Of a stretch of DNA of 64,000 nt, positions 1 through 10,936 are shown piece by piece. A program made the translations under genes and the position numbers. Where the stretch lies: positions 72,313,469-72,377,468 of the forward strand of contig NC_091134.1 of assembly GCF_041381155.1 (NCBI RefSeq). The letters run 5' to 3'. This DNA is from Argopecten irradians (lineage: Eukaryota > Mollusca > Bivalvia > Pectinida > Pectinidae). The stretch's first letter is position 1. Every line of letters starts with the position of its first letter. The notes beneath the pieces are model-generated. The model did no database searches. It saw only the letters and a list, made by a program, of their open reading frames with translations, and was not told where the DNA came from.

Positions 1-1
1 G

Positions 2-1460
2 GTACAGGACGGGAAGAAACCTCCATTCAAGAGTATTGAGGGCCGCAACATGACTGTGAAATTGCTTTGGTCTCAATTTGAGGCATTATCCTTGGAAGAT
101 AACCTACTATATAGGAAAAGTCCTAATGGGACCTCACAAGTTGTCCTTCCCAAATCGGAAAGACGAACTGCATTAGAGCATACCCATGACAATAAGGCTG
201 CAGGGCACCTGGTTGAGAAAAACACTTGCAAAGATCAGGCAGTCCTATTACTGGCCGGGGATTCAGGCTGATGTGAAGCGCTATGTTGTCGGTTGCCTAC
301 AGTGTTGTAGAGGCAAAACTCCTAACCAGACAAAGAGAGCTCCGATGCAGGTAGTTGAAACTGGACTTCCTATGGAGCGCATAGCAATAGACATTTTGTG
401 TGAGCTGCCTGAAACTGATCATGGGAACAGACACATTTTGGTAATTTCGGACTATTATACCAAATGGACCGAAAGTCACGCTCTACCGAACATGGAGGCT
501 CAAACTGTAGCTCGAGTCCTGGTAGAAGAGGTCATATGTCGTTTCGGTGTTCCAAACATGATACACTCCGACCAGGGAGTCCAATTTGAGAGTGCTTTGT
601 TCAGCGAGATGTGCAAGCTTCTTCAGATCAAGAAAACACGGACAACGCCCTACCACCCCAAATCAGATGGAATGGTTGAAAGGTTCAACCGAACATTGAT
701 ATCCATGCTAAGAACAGTAGTCAATGAACATCAAACTGATTGGGACCAACAACTTCCCTATGTCATGATGGCGTACAGGTCTGCAGAACACGAGACCACG
801 TCGAGTACTCCAAACTTCATGATGCTTGGCAGAGAGACCAGCACCCCTCTGGATATCCAGTATGCTATCCCCAGAGGCATGAAAGCTATCCCTCAGAACC
901 AGTGGGCTTGGCAACTTCAGGAAACCATGGAGGACGCCCATCAACTAGTGAGGGATCACATGAAGGGAGCTATGCAGAGACAGAAGAGGAATCATGACAA
1001 CAAACTGTCCTGGGAAAAATTTAAACCAGGTGATGAAGTCTTTGTATTCTTTCCCAATGTGAAGACTGGACTGAGTCCTAAGTTGGCATGCAGATGGCGT
1101 GGACCATTTAGAGTACTATCAAAGCTGACTGATGTAACATACAGGGTACGTTGTGGTCGTAAAGGGAAGTCCCAAGTGGTACATGCGGATCGGCTGAAGC
1201 GACGACAGCCGCAAATTCTCCAAGGGGAGGGTGCAAGCGAGCGTAGTGGGTTGAAAGATGCAAAAGTCCAGGTGGATGCGAGTTGTTTCGTTGAGAAAGA
1301 GAGTTCGGATGCTGTGACACCCATTGACTCACTGAGTTCAGAGTGCGAGTCGAGAGATGTTACAAATGAGACTGATGCTCCTAACACTGTGAATACCAGA
1401 CATACTACACGCAATAGGCGTCCCCCAGTTTGGCATTCGAACTATACCGATACATTTTGA
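2..1460 (+). pseudogene. gypsy integrase, frameshifted, 5' partial
   Basis: Retroelement integrase, which would insert element cDNA into host chromatin. The reading frame is open from base 2 to about 210 and holds the first half of the HHCC zinc-binding motif (two His). A one- or two-base deletion near 210 moves the rest into the frame of the 424-aa ORF at 186-1460, which carries the CxxC half (GCLQC), the catalytic core and the C-terminal domain. In that ORF the acidic triad is D69 (AIDIL), D129 (HSDQG) and E165 (VERFN), with the family's 35-residue D-E spacing. A GPF/Y-like module (GPFRVLSKL) lies near residues 300-335. The tail is rich in Ser/Asp and not recognised. The core is intact but the frameshift should disable the protein. 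Confidence 0.88.
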
Positions 1461-1546
1461 ATAAATGCCAGAAATATGAACCATGATACCTTTTGTAAAT
1501 AGAAACCATATTGAATAGGTTTTAACATTGGTATGTTGTAGGAGTC

Positions 1547-2365
1547 ATGGCAAAGACGAAGAATACGCCAATGAAGACCTGTCCGATGTGTTCCTTTCGG
1601 ACCGCCGATATGGATCAGATGAGGACACACATTATGGATTGCGGCATTTCTACTATCGAAAAGAAGACCTTCAGTTGTACAGAGTGTAACTATGCAACCA
1701 CCAGAAAGCCTTACCTAACGCGGCACATGAAAAGGCATACAGCAGCAAACTCCGTATCTAATACTCCTTCCTCATCGGTAATAGGCGAGGTAAAACCAGG
1801 TACCTCTAGCACAGTGGTATCGCCAGATTTGGAATGGGAAGATCAAGATCCAGGAAACTTGATCGTGTCCAGCAGCTCTGAGGAGAATAGTGACGAATCC
1901 TCCGGAGAAGAGTCAGGAGATTCGTCTGAGGATGAGGAACCACCAACAAAAGAAGATTTGACTCAACTCCCCAACTTAGTAACAGAACAAACTAGCATCG
2001 AAAACTTGGAGGAAGGCAGGGTGATTCGCAAGCCAACTAGACCTAATCTCCCTCTTCCTAAGAAACGACCGAGCTCTGAGCTGGATGCTGCAGTATCAGC
2101 CAAGAAACGGTTAATGGATCCGAAAAACATTATCCCACTTCCCGTCAACCAACCCACTAAAGAGAAAACTTCCAGGAAGTCTGTGGGGATCCAAACTGAC
2201 ACATGTCGCAATGTAAGAAACGCTCAGGTGCAAACAGACCTTATATCTTGCAAGAGGAGCAAGAAAACGATAACAAAGTATAGGGACGGTGAGAAAATAG
2301 TGAAGGTGGTAAACCGTGAAGTCCACGATGTTTTGTGCCACTCTAATGGTCTCAGGGGACAGTAG
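1547..2365 (+). CDS. zinc-finger ORF downstream of gypsy pol
   Basis: Intact 272-aa ORF starting 86 bp after the integrase stop and ending before the putative 3' LTR, so it appears to belong to the element. Residues 12-32 form a C2HC finger (C12, C15, H28, C32) and residues 44-64 a canonical C2H2 finger (C44, C47, H60, H64). A Ser/Glu/Asp-rich acidic tract lies near 95-140, followed by a Lys/Pro-rich stretch and two QTD motifs near the C-terminus. There is no signal peptide or membrane segment, so it is not an env. The layout resembles a nuclear DNA-binding protein with an acidic region. Its role is unknown; target selection or a captured host gene are possibilities. Confidence 0.7.
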   Translation: MAKTKNTPMKTCPMCSFRTADMDQMRTHIMDCGISTIEKKTFSCTECNYATTRKPYLTRHMKRHTAANSVSNTPSSSVIGEVKPGTSSTVVSPDLEWEDQDPGNLIVSSSSEENSDESSGEESGDSSEDEEPPTKEDLTQLPNLVTEQTSIENLEEGRVIRKPTRPNLPLPKKRPSSELDAAVSAKKRLMDPKNIIPLPVNQPTKEKTSRKSVGIQTDTCRNVRNAQVQTDLISCKRSKKTITKYRDGEKIVKVVNREVHDVLCHSNGLRGQ

Positions 2366-2525
2366 AGATCGAAAAGAAGCATTATCAAGAGACTGGGAGT
2401 CTAAAAATTCATAAGTTTTGTTCATTCTGTTGATATATATCATTAAAAGAGTTATAGAATAGTATACCGAATGTTATTTGTAAATGAAGATATCTGTAAG
2501 CGAGGACGCTTATTTTTCGGAGGCG

Positions 2526-3426
2526 TGGGTAATGTGGCGAAAGTAGGCCTCACCTTTGCGTCGCATGTGTAATGTATGTGTTTCCCCGTACGAGTGTTTT
2601 GGTGATCGATGTCGATCAGGTGCTTCATTAAGAACGGTATCAGTAAAGCGTTTTAGTGACTCGTTTTCCTGATTAACAATAGATGGCGTTGTTTCCCTCG
2701 CAGAGTATAAATACAGCCGGCACACGAGAGTGATTTCATTCTGGGAACTGGTCGTCCGTTTGGTAAGATCTCTTGCATATAATCTATTGGTTAACGGCAC
2801 TGAAAGACAGAAGTTGCTGAATAAGCATTGCCTTGATCGGTGTCGTGGCCAGGGACTTCCATTAATATAAGTAGCTATCGTGTTCTGAGCATTGTGGTTC
2901 ATAGCTATTATATTGTAACCTCAGTAAGTGCGTTGAGGCACATAGGTCGTGAGTTACTCGCAACATCGTCTCACGACTACTGTAGATAGTCGTGAACACT
3001 CACGACTCACGACATAGGTAGGTCGTGAGTAGGACCGTCAACACTGGTGTTAGCGACACGCTCGCAGTCAGCAGACTCCGAGTTGTAGTGACCACATTTT
3101 GGGTCGGTGTGTAGTGTTAGTACTGTCCGGTACTCTTAGGGTCGTAGCATCAGTCTCGTTTGTCCCGTATGTGTGTTATAGAGGGCCGTGATCAGCACTA
3201 GGTGTGTTGCGCCCTGTGTACCTATAGTGGTTGTATAAGCATACAGGGGTTGTCTCCCTTCACATAGTGTATTTTTGTTCAGAGAGGTACTCTGTCATAT
3301 TGTGCTTGACTAGTGTTGCTGGTTGTAACCTAGCTTATCTGTATATATTGGCTGCTGTAGTATAGTTGGTGATTCATAACAGGGACCCAAGTATATCTTG
3401 GTAACAACCCCCACCGGTACGTTACA
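2526..3426 (+). repeat. putative 3' LTR of the gypsy element
   Basis: The segment runs from a short purine run (cggaggcg, 2518-2525) and TGGGTAATG to ...CGGTACGTTACA at 3426, where repeat A resumes. A TATA box (tataaata, 2706-2713) sits where an LTR promoter is expected. The 3' end is firm because of the repeat comparison. The 5' end is a judgement: TGTAAC at 2914 pairs better with the terminal GTTACA but lacks a polypurine tract before it and would leave the TATA box outside. No second LTR is present to test this. Confidence 0.5.
2706..2713 (+). promoter_or_regulatory. TATA box of the LTR promoter
   Basis: The octamer tataaata lies about 180 bp into the putative LTR, followed by a C/T-containing start region (tcattctgg) about 25 bp downstream. 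This spacing fits an RNA polymerase II promoter marking the U3/R boundary. Inference from sequence only. Confidence 0.45.
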
Positions 3427-5067
3427 TATCTGTTACATTTATAGGTGACAAATATGCATTTTCTACATAATTATTTAATCATGCTCAGTTAAATTGCATA
3501 ACTTGCATGAGTGCTTGATAAATTTTTTATGCATGTCAGACAATTCTGCTAGCTGCATGTAATGTATGATGTGATGTGTTGATGGTTGATTTTGCTTGCT
3601 TGTGAAGCTGTGTTTGCCTTAGATTGTAAAGCTGTGCTTGCCTGAAATTGCTTATATATGTAGCCCTTTCACCCCCTATTATCAGTGAAAATCTTGAAAT
3701 ACGGACTTGCTTGAAATTCAGACCAGGAGTGAAAGGGCATTTATTTATTTATATATGTTTGTAATTAAAATAGCCAAAACTAGTTACTTTAGTTTGTGAT
3801 ATATAAAGGGAGGTAATTGTACTGTAACGTACATTGTAACGTTAGATAATTGAAAACATAGCTGAAACATTTGTTGGATAAAGTTTACCTCATTTCTCAG
3901 TGGTGATACTAAATATGCATCATTTATTAAAAATTAGGCTTCGTTTTATGCAACTATTTCTGTTATTTCTTTGAAACATAACTTTGAAATTGATAACTTG
4001 GTCTGAAACATGTGAATCACTTGAAATGTGGCCGTGCGACAATTACTATTTGTACTATTATCGTGTTTTTATTTTTATTTTACTAAATACCTGGGTAGTT
4101 AATCAAGCAGGCGGTGCCTCACTGGACCTAAATGGATAGATAACGAACCGCACACTTAATATCTTTATGTGTCACGCATTGATAACACTACACTGTACGG
4201 TTGGAGGACATATGGTGCCTTTCAGTGGAGGTCGGATGTCGACGGTTCCCCAGCCAGTCACTGAGGAGAACTCTGAGATTGTTGGGTGTCGTGGGAGCAG
4301 AAAGGAAGAAGTTGGTGGGAGTAGTGAGCAGACAGGCAGAGGCGGCATCAGGCTGGATTTTGAGAAAGAGGGACGAAACTGGAGAGGTCACCAGCAACAG
4401 TGCTAGACACAAACGGTGACGAGTCAGATGCCATCACTACACAGACGTGATACAGCAGACAGAACTAAGCTGTAGTAACAACCAGACAGAAGGCTGCTTT
4501 GACATCGAGGCAGCAGCATGATCACCCCAAACGGAAACTATTGTAGCTCAAAAGACATTTAGACAGAAAATGATGTCGTCTTTAGAGCTACAATTCGTAC
4601 CTATTACTGCTAATGGAGCAAAGTAATGATTATGCAAACCATTATAAAACGTTTATTTTCATTTCATCTTACTTGTTCGATATCGCTTACTTACTAGTTG
4701 TACTAAATACAAGCTTTATTTAAGGAATGATTTTTATTGTTTGTTGTTTACTGGTGTGTAAACTGCATATTTTGTAGATATTTTACTCCATTTAGCCACC
4801 ACCACTTAATACAAATGTTCCAATTTAGGCACCCCTTAGACAATCTCATTGTTAAACTGGAGGCAACAGAATAGGTAATAGCCATATAACAGTACACTGT
4901 GGTTGACTGTTGGGCATCACTCTCTCTGTAATTTTCAAAGGAAATGTTTGCTAGCCTGTGATTGGTTAAGATTTTTTCCTCTGAGCTGCCTTCAGTTTCT
5001 CTATGACTAATTTGACTCAGAGAAAATGACTCAGTCGTATACACTTCTGTAGTTACATATCAGGATC
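3427..5067. repeat. dispersed repeat A (left-truncated copy)
   Basis: Near-identical to 10989-12721 (copy B), with a related partial copy C at 52314-53011. Its left end is interrupted by the gypsy LTR. It has two parts. The first, to about 4077, is AT-rich and includes a 10-bp inverted repeat (gccctttcac ... gtgaaagggc). The second, about 4078-5067, is absent from copy C and contains a 3'-end fragment of an RLE-type LINE. A and B end at the same base (catatcaggatc). Confidence 0.85.
4197..4419 (+). pseudogene. C-terminal fragment of RLE-type LINE protein
   Basis: The frame at 4201-4419 matches the last ~60 residues of the R2/NeSL-like element at 18442-22019 of this window. Shared landmarks are VEVGCRRFPSQS here against VEIGCRGFPAHS there, a following LG-V-G pattern, and the AE-x-S-W tail. 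This is the region just after the restriction-like endonuclease in such proteins. The fragment is therefore a 5'-truncated LINE 3' end with its 3' UTR, carried inside repeat A. Non-functional. Confidence 0.72.
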
Positions 5068-5102
5068 AGTCGGCCAAGCTGCACTCAATGATTCATTATA
5101 GG

Positions 5103-5118
5103 TTTAACGACTGAGATA
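5103..5118. repeat. left end of repeat D (copy 1)
   Basis: The 16 bp tttaacgactgagata match 49311-49326, where they run directly into the rest of repeat D. Here they are separated from it by the 4.9 kb element at 5119-10014. The final TA (5117-5118) is the target-site duplication of that element. Confidence 0.85.
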
Positions 5119-5143
5119 CAGTTGGGAGCAAGCTAAACTTGGT

Positions 5144-5465
5144 AGTGAAGTGCACTGGAGTACACAAGTAAAGTTAACTCCGGTTCACTAGCTAGTGCAC
5201 TAGAGTTAACATCATAGTGCACTAGAGTTCACATTGTAGTGCACTAGAGTTAACATTGTAGTGCACTAGAGTTAACAACGTAGTGCACTAGAGTTAATAC
5301 TGTAGTGCACTAGAGTTAACACTGTAGTGCACTAGAGTTAACATCGTAGTGCACTAGAGTTCACATTGTAGTGCACTAGAGTTTACGTTGTAGTGCACTA
5401 GAGTTCACATTGTAGTGCACTAGAGTTAACAACGTAGTGCACTAGAGTTCACATCGTAGTGCACA
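5144..5465. repeat. 22-bp minisatellite, left subterminal array
   Basis: About 12 full copies of a 22-bp unit, tagtgcactagagttaacat plus two variable bases. Each unit contains the perfect 10-bp palindrome TAGTGCACTA and usually GTTAAC. The array sits just inside the left TIR of the TA element and is echoed at the right end. Confidence 0.95.
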
Positions 5466-8400
5466 AGATAAATGAGCCTGATACTCCTACTTATTGCACA
5501 AACTGTACATGTACAATCTGTTCATGTATATATTTCATTGAATGATTTTAAATATCTTTCAATTATTTCAGATGAATTACCAAATGTACTCTGTATTTAA
5601 AAATTAGCATAACTAAGTCAATTAGTATGTAAATAATTAATTTATTAAATAAAATGGTTACTTTTATTGGTGTACATATATGGGTTTCATCTGAGTAATT
5701 TAGCCTAATATGAGTTTTAATATTAAAGTAAAGAATATACCGTAAGCTGCAATATGGCTTGTCGACCACATGCATCTTTTCTTTAGACAATTTTTTTTCA
5801 GAAAATAAATGAATTCATTTATTTATTAGGATCAAATATCTTATACTTGTTATATTACATTTACTAATAGCTACATTTATTACTCAGATCAAATATTAGG
5901 TATTCTAGATATAAATAGCTATATTTATCTTAATTTATTTCATGTATTTAATTAATTTTTTTTATTTGATTTTATTATTTATTTATTTGAATCATATATC
6001 TTTGTTTTTGCCATTCTAGAAATTAACAGCTATATATAATTGTATTTCACATTTAGAATGTCAGATTTTGTACATTTAGCTGTTTTGGCTATTACACTTT
6101 AATTATACCCTCATAAGTCGCTTGGTGAATTTTACCTGTACTGGCCAGGCTCCAGGGCAAGAACCAAGCTAGGGGTCACCTGTCTTGTTATGCATGACTG
6201 CCCCTCCCCTAATCCTGTAATTACCTATGAAGCCAGTTCAATTAACACAAAAATTGTGATTCGATCCTTTGAACAGGTGCCCTATGAGTATTGATTTTTG
6301 AAAAGTTACAGAACTTTGTATTTTGTCAAAAGTCAACAATTTAACTAAAATAAAATAGGTTGAAATTTATTAAAACGTTTTTATTATTAGCTACCTTTGT
6401 ACCCAAATAACTCTGTCAGAGACATACAAATATAGATTTTATATGTCTCTGACTCTGTTAATAAATTCTAGCAAGAAATTTACGTGGTTATTTAATTATA
6501 TATAACAGCTGTGCGATTGGGACAATCAGTCAATCAAACTCGCGAAATCATTCCATATGATAAACGGACCACGTTGATGAGTCTAATTATTTAAATCAAA
6601 TCCTTATTTCTGTTTAAGCATATATTTCTACACATGTAATATTACATCATAATATCTGAAATATATTTTGATTGATGTATTAAATTTTGATTTATTTCTA
6701 TATAATTATCTATGTATAAACATATGAAATCTATTTTAAAATTAAGCAGCAAAAATTCTTTACATTTATTAAAAGTGATGATCATCGACCTACATGTACA
6801 TTAAAATAATGTGGAGTATGTGTCACAGATAATTCATTTTGTGTTTTAGTGTTTACAATATTTTTATCATATATATATCAAGGATTTCTAACTTATGTAC
6901 TTTGTGTACATATTAATTATTTAATTGTTATCATATTTAATTGATGTGTAATTGGTACAAAAGTCTGTCACATACACTGATATATACATGTACTGTACAT
7001 TGTACATGGGGATACAGGTATACACTGTACCCGCATAAATGACTTGTATACTGTAAACTCTAGGCACACAGGTCTGTCGTTATGGTCACTAGCTATAGGC
7101 CTAGGGCCCTATTCTCCCTATTTCCCCATGCATCTTACCACCTGAGGTGACCCCTTACCCGAGATGATCAATCAGGCGTCACAAGTAAGGTATTCCTATT
7201 TTCTTTAACCCCAGGGGGTCCATTATAGCATTCAATTCAATAGATATATAGCATGCTGTGACAGCCTCTGTACCTGATTAGTTTAGTAAAGTCTAACTGC
7301 CTACTTGACCCCATGTGGTTTTGTTTCATATAATAATAATAATAATAATAAACTTATAGCTACTTTTTATCAAAGTACGCCAATTCTTTCAATTGAGAAT
7401 AATTGTTATTATATTGTTTTTTCCCTCAAAATGAAGATAATGTGTTCACATTGTTTTGTATCTTGTTTTTATTTTATTTATATGTTTTGAGGAGATGGAG
7501 AGGGGTTTATTAAATATGTACTATATAGTTAAATTTATACTACATGTGTACATGGGCATGTACATGTACAACTTTATGTGTATTCCAAACATGCTTCGAG
7601 ACAATACCCCTTGGGCTCCTTTATACCCCAGCCCCACCCCAAACCTACCTAGCTACATGTATATTGTATGTGTATTTCGCCACTCTGACACTTATTCTGC
7701 CCCCTGGACAGGAATTATTTTACCTGAAATTTAACTAACATGCTGGCTCAGGTATACATACGACCATCATACATACTAGTCCAAGAAAAAGGTGTGATAA
7801 CGTGAACGAACGTACGAAAAATCAGATATTTAGATAATATACTGTATGAATTCTGGTAAAACCTATAATCTAGCTGGAATAAATGTAGCTTCAAGTTATT
7901 TAATTGACAATTTTAATTGTCCATGCGCACTGTTGGGATAACTTTCATCCCCAAAATTACAATTGTTAGTAATTGTAAGGATCCATATGGTGTCCGGAAA
8001 ATTCATTTATTTATTTATTTCAAAATGAATATAAGTTATACCACAAATTTGAATATACTTGTATTTGTAAGGTTATACTGGAACATGTGTGTATCTAGCT
8101 GCGATGACGTAGCTCTGAACGACGGACGGAAGATTTCTGACAGATGGTCGTCGTCAGAGCTACGATTCCGTCCCATTGCCCGTAGTGTTGCAAAACATCC
8201 AGCGGTGAAAATGTTGCATTTCATGTGTGTCATGTAATTTTTTAATTAAATTCAACAATATCAAACATTTTTAACATAAAATGATTATTTATTTACCCAC
8301 CTCCATGTCTAAATTATGTTTTGAAGCACTTTTGAATGGCTCGCATCTCCGACACGGCTCACTTGGCCGCCATGATGCTTCTCGTTAGAAAGTCTCGCGC

Positions 8401-9811
8401 TCCAAATATGGCACCTAGTACCATATATGGAATGACCTACAAATTTTCACTACGAAAGAAATAAATGTTACAAAGTTTTTAACATGAACTTTAAAATTTT
8501 TTTTTGCTTAATTGTTAATAATACTTACATTTGTTCAGTTTCACCATATTTATTCTTAGTTTGTTGGCTTTTTAAAACTTTTAAACATGTTGAGTGTTTC
8601 ATTTCGTCACGGTTTCCGGTAAATCAAACATGGCGGCGTATTTGAACAGAATTATACATGTGTTGTGTTTGCCTTGGATTTTACCACTCATAGTTGATGA
8701 AAGATTATAATCGAAAGGTTTGTGAATTGAATATTGATCATAGTTGTCGGAACAATACAGTTACATAAGGATAATACCCGAAAAATATATTTTCATCAGT
8801 CTCAAAGTGCCCGATGTGGATCACATCGGGGCTTGCAACACAAGCGGCAACGGGGTGGAATTCATACCCTGCCGGGAACGGAGTGGAGGCAGGGTATTGT
8901 AACGAAGCTGTGGTGCGCTTCGTTGCTATATTTTCCGGAAATTATATTAACCGGGACTTTGGCGGGAATTTGCTGGGCACGAGATCTCGGGACTGCGCCG
9001 AGGCTTTCAGTTTTCTACCGGGCCTTGAGAGGTGAGGGTTGTGTGTTTTTGAAACCTATGTAATTTTTATATATTTGTCGCCCATCCTTTCCCTAATTTG
9101 CTGTTATCGTATAGTATGGAAATGCATTAACATTACTGTGTGTGTATTTTTCGCTGTCCGTAGATATTTTTGCTATATTTTTGAGGTTGAAATACTTGTG
9201 AAATTGTGCAATGTCGGAGTTGGCATGTCTCGCTTTTAGATGGGTTTCGATAGTAAGTAAAAGTCTTCACTTTTGTGTTGAGAGCCGTTGGTAGGCTGGA
9301 AAAGAGTGGGAGCCTCCTGTGTTGAGTTTCGGGGTTAACCGTTAAGGAGATATTTTGAGAATCTTCGCTAGAGAACGGTGTTTGTGAAATTGGAGGTTAA
9401 ACTATCGATAATCGGCCCGGTGTGTAGCGCCACGTGCTCGGTCTTTCATTGATGGGTAGGAGTTATTTCTGGTAGCGAAAACGTGAGAATATTAGCAGCA
9501 AAATTGTCCATTTCACAGTACTTCCCACTGAGCCACGCGGGTATTTTCTTGTTGTCACCTTTACTCCTGTTAAATATTAATAAACTGTTAAATGAATTTG
9601 ATGTCGTCCATTGTCCATACTCACTAGTACCTTTGAATATTGTAGCGAGACATAGGAATCTGCAAGCTAACGCGGCAGTCGAACCCAGAGCAAAACAAAT
9701 TAATTGTATCATTCTTACTCTACGCTAATGACTGCGGTCGTAGCGAAACAAGTCGTTACAGTATGATTATTCGTTCTAGTGTGTATCACGTACAGGCACT
9801 GTAAAACTGAA
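5466..9811. other. interior of the TA element, no gene seen
   Basis: Mostly AT-rich DNA. I see a (TAA)n microsatellite at 7331-7350 and an imperfect hairpin at about 8107-8166 (gtagctctgaacgac against gtcgtcagagctac). A less AT-rich stretch lies at about 8600-9480, including a GC-richer patch at 8810-9030, and I do not recognise it. Short ORFs here show no family signature and overlap each other on opposite strands. Confidence 0.6.
7331..7350. repeat. (TAA)n microsatellite
   Basis: Seven consecutive ataata-type trinucleotides inside the TA element. Confidence 0.95.
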
Positions 9812-9990
9812 GTGCACTACATAGTGCACTAGAGTTAACATTGTAGTGCACTAGAGTTAACATCGTAGTGCAATAGAGTTAACACTGTAGTGAACTGGAG
9901 TTAACATCGTAGTGCACTCTAGTGCACTACAATGTTTAGTCTAGTGCATTATGTTGTTCACTACGTGTGCACTACAAAGTGCACTAGACA
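9812..9990. repeat. right subterminal minisatellite of TA element
   Basis: Units of the same 22-bp family as the left array. Those at about 9820-9915 run in the same orientation as the left array. From about 9916 they are inverted (ctctagtgcactacaatg), merging into the right TIR. Confidence 0.85.
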
Positions 9991-10014
9991 CCAAGTTTAG
10001 TTTGCTCCCAACTG

Positions 10015-10689
10015 TAGATAAATCTAATTTGTTAGTGCAATTTACACTACAATGTACAAAGCAACAGCTGTCCTATTCATAGGCTTTACTTAAAATTACA
10101 TATATTCTAAATTTAGTCTATAAATAAGTCCAACCTATAATTAGGCAAGGTTATTTCCATTTGCCTAACTATAGAATATCATTTATTCTGTCTCTAGACT
10201 ATATTATTTATTCCGTTAGCCTAACCAGCAAATACCAATCAATCATAATTTATTGCTTCTGCGTAAAAACAACAAGTCTGACAAGTAGAACATGTTAGTC
10301 AAAATTATACTACATACAAACCTATCAGCCTCTGTTGATATTCTACTGAAACGCTTACACCAACCGGACATCTTCAAGCATGATAATGCCTACTCAAAAT
10401 AAGAACCATGATTTCATTGGTTGAAATCATGTACAACTTTTGTTTCGTTCGCGCTCATTGGTTGGATCGAAATAGAAACCGAAACTAGGTTTATAAAAAT
10501 ACGCCGATTGATGTTTATTATTTGTACCACAGGGATCTGACACTTAATTACTTACAGTTTATATAAATATGGACCCACCAGACTGGCCTTATACCATTTG
10601 TAGACGATTTAGGGGTCTAGGTAAAAAATAGGCAAAAATCCTATTCTGCATTTATAAATTTTGTTTCAAAATTACTAATTAACTTCTGT
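10015..10689. repeat. repeat D, copy 1 (main part)
   Basis: Matches 49325-49854 plus 50532-50659 closely, apart from small indels. It contains a perfect 10-bp hairpin (catgatttca ttggt tgaaatcatg). Both copies end at aattaacttctgt. TA at 10562-10563 is the empty site for the 677-bp insert found in copy 2. No coding signature; the class of D is unknown. Confidence 0.85.
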
Positions 10690-10936
10690 ATATATATCAG
10701 CCCCTGTAATATAATCACTGCCCACCTGTGCATGAATACTGCTCACCTGTCAATCTCGCCCTAGCTACCTTCTCGGTGAACTTTCACCTCTTATTCCATA
10801 CGTACGCTGCCCAGTTGGTCATAGGCAGGTGTGATAGCCCGAGAATTCATTCTCTCAGATTGTCCCGATGCAGAAAGACCGCTCAAAAACCCTCCCTACC
10901 CACCGTAAATTTCTAATTTTGACCATGTTATGTGGC
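10690..10936. other. spacer between repeats D and B
   Basis: About 250 bp with no recognised feature, ending in a (TA)n run (10938-10957) that also begins repeat copies B and C. Confidence 0.5.

Larger units (their letters stand above)
1..3426 (+). mobile_element. Ty3/gypsy LTR retrotransposon, 3' portion
   Basis: The window opens inside pol of a Ty3/gypsy element. In order it shows a frameshifted integrase, an extra ORF with zinc fingers in the position where env would lie, and a putative 3' LTR. The 3' boundary is set by comparison: the sequence from 3427 onward (tatctgttacatttatagg) is the interior of a repeat found intact at 10989 and 52360, so the element inserted into copy A of that repeat. 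The 5' LTR, gag, protease and RT would lie upstream of the window, so the target-site duplication cannot be checked. Confidence 0.85.
5119..10014. mobile_element. 4.9 kb TA-flanked TIR element (Tc1/mariner-type, non-autonomous)
   Basis: The terminal inverted repeats start CAGTTGGGAGCAA and match over about 25 bp with one mismatch. TA flanks both ends (5117-5118 and 10015-10016). The empty site is preserved in the second copy of repeat D at 49311-49330, where a single TA joins the two flanks. Subterminal arrays of a 22-bp unit (TAGTGCACTA palindrome plus gagttaac) occupy both ends. The interior has no ORF resembling a transposase, so the element is non-autonomous or is a shell filled with other sequence. 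A CAGT start and TA duplication fit Tc1/mariner; the superfamily is an inference. Confidence 0.85.

Noticed and set aside
992..1414. 140-aa minus ORF
   Set aside because: Antisense to the gypsy integrase.
2914..3426. Shorter LTR starting TGTAAC at 2914
   Set aside because: It pairs with the GTTACA end but has no polypurine tract in front and leaves the TATA box outside; kept only as an alternative.
5144..5465. CRISPR-like regular repeats
   Set aside because: Units are contiguous 22-bp tandem copies without unique spacers, in a eukaryotic transposon context.
8734..9063. 109-aa ORF in a GC-richer patch
   Set aside because: No recognisable family, and a second frame overlaps it; not supported as a gene.
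9446..9728. Pair of overlapping ~85-aa ORFs on opposite strands
   Set aside because: Same interval, no domain signature on either strand, inside the non-coding TA element.
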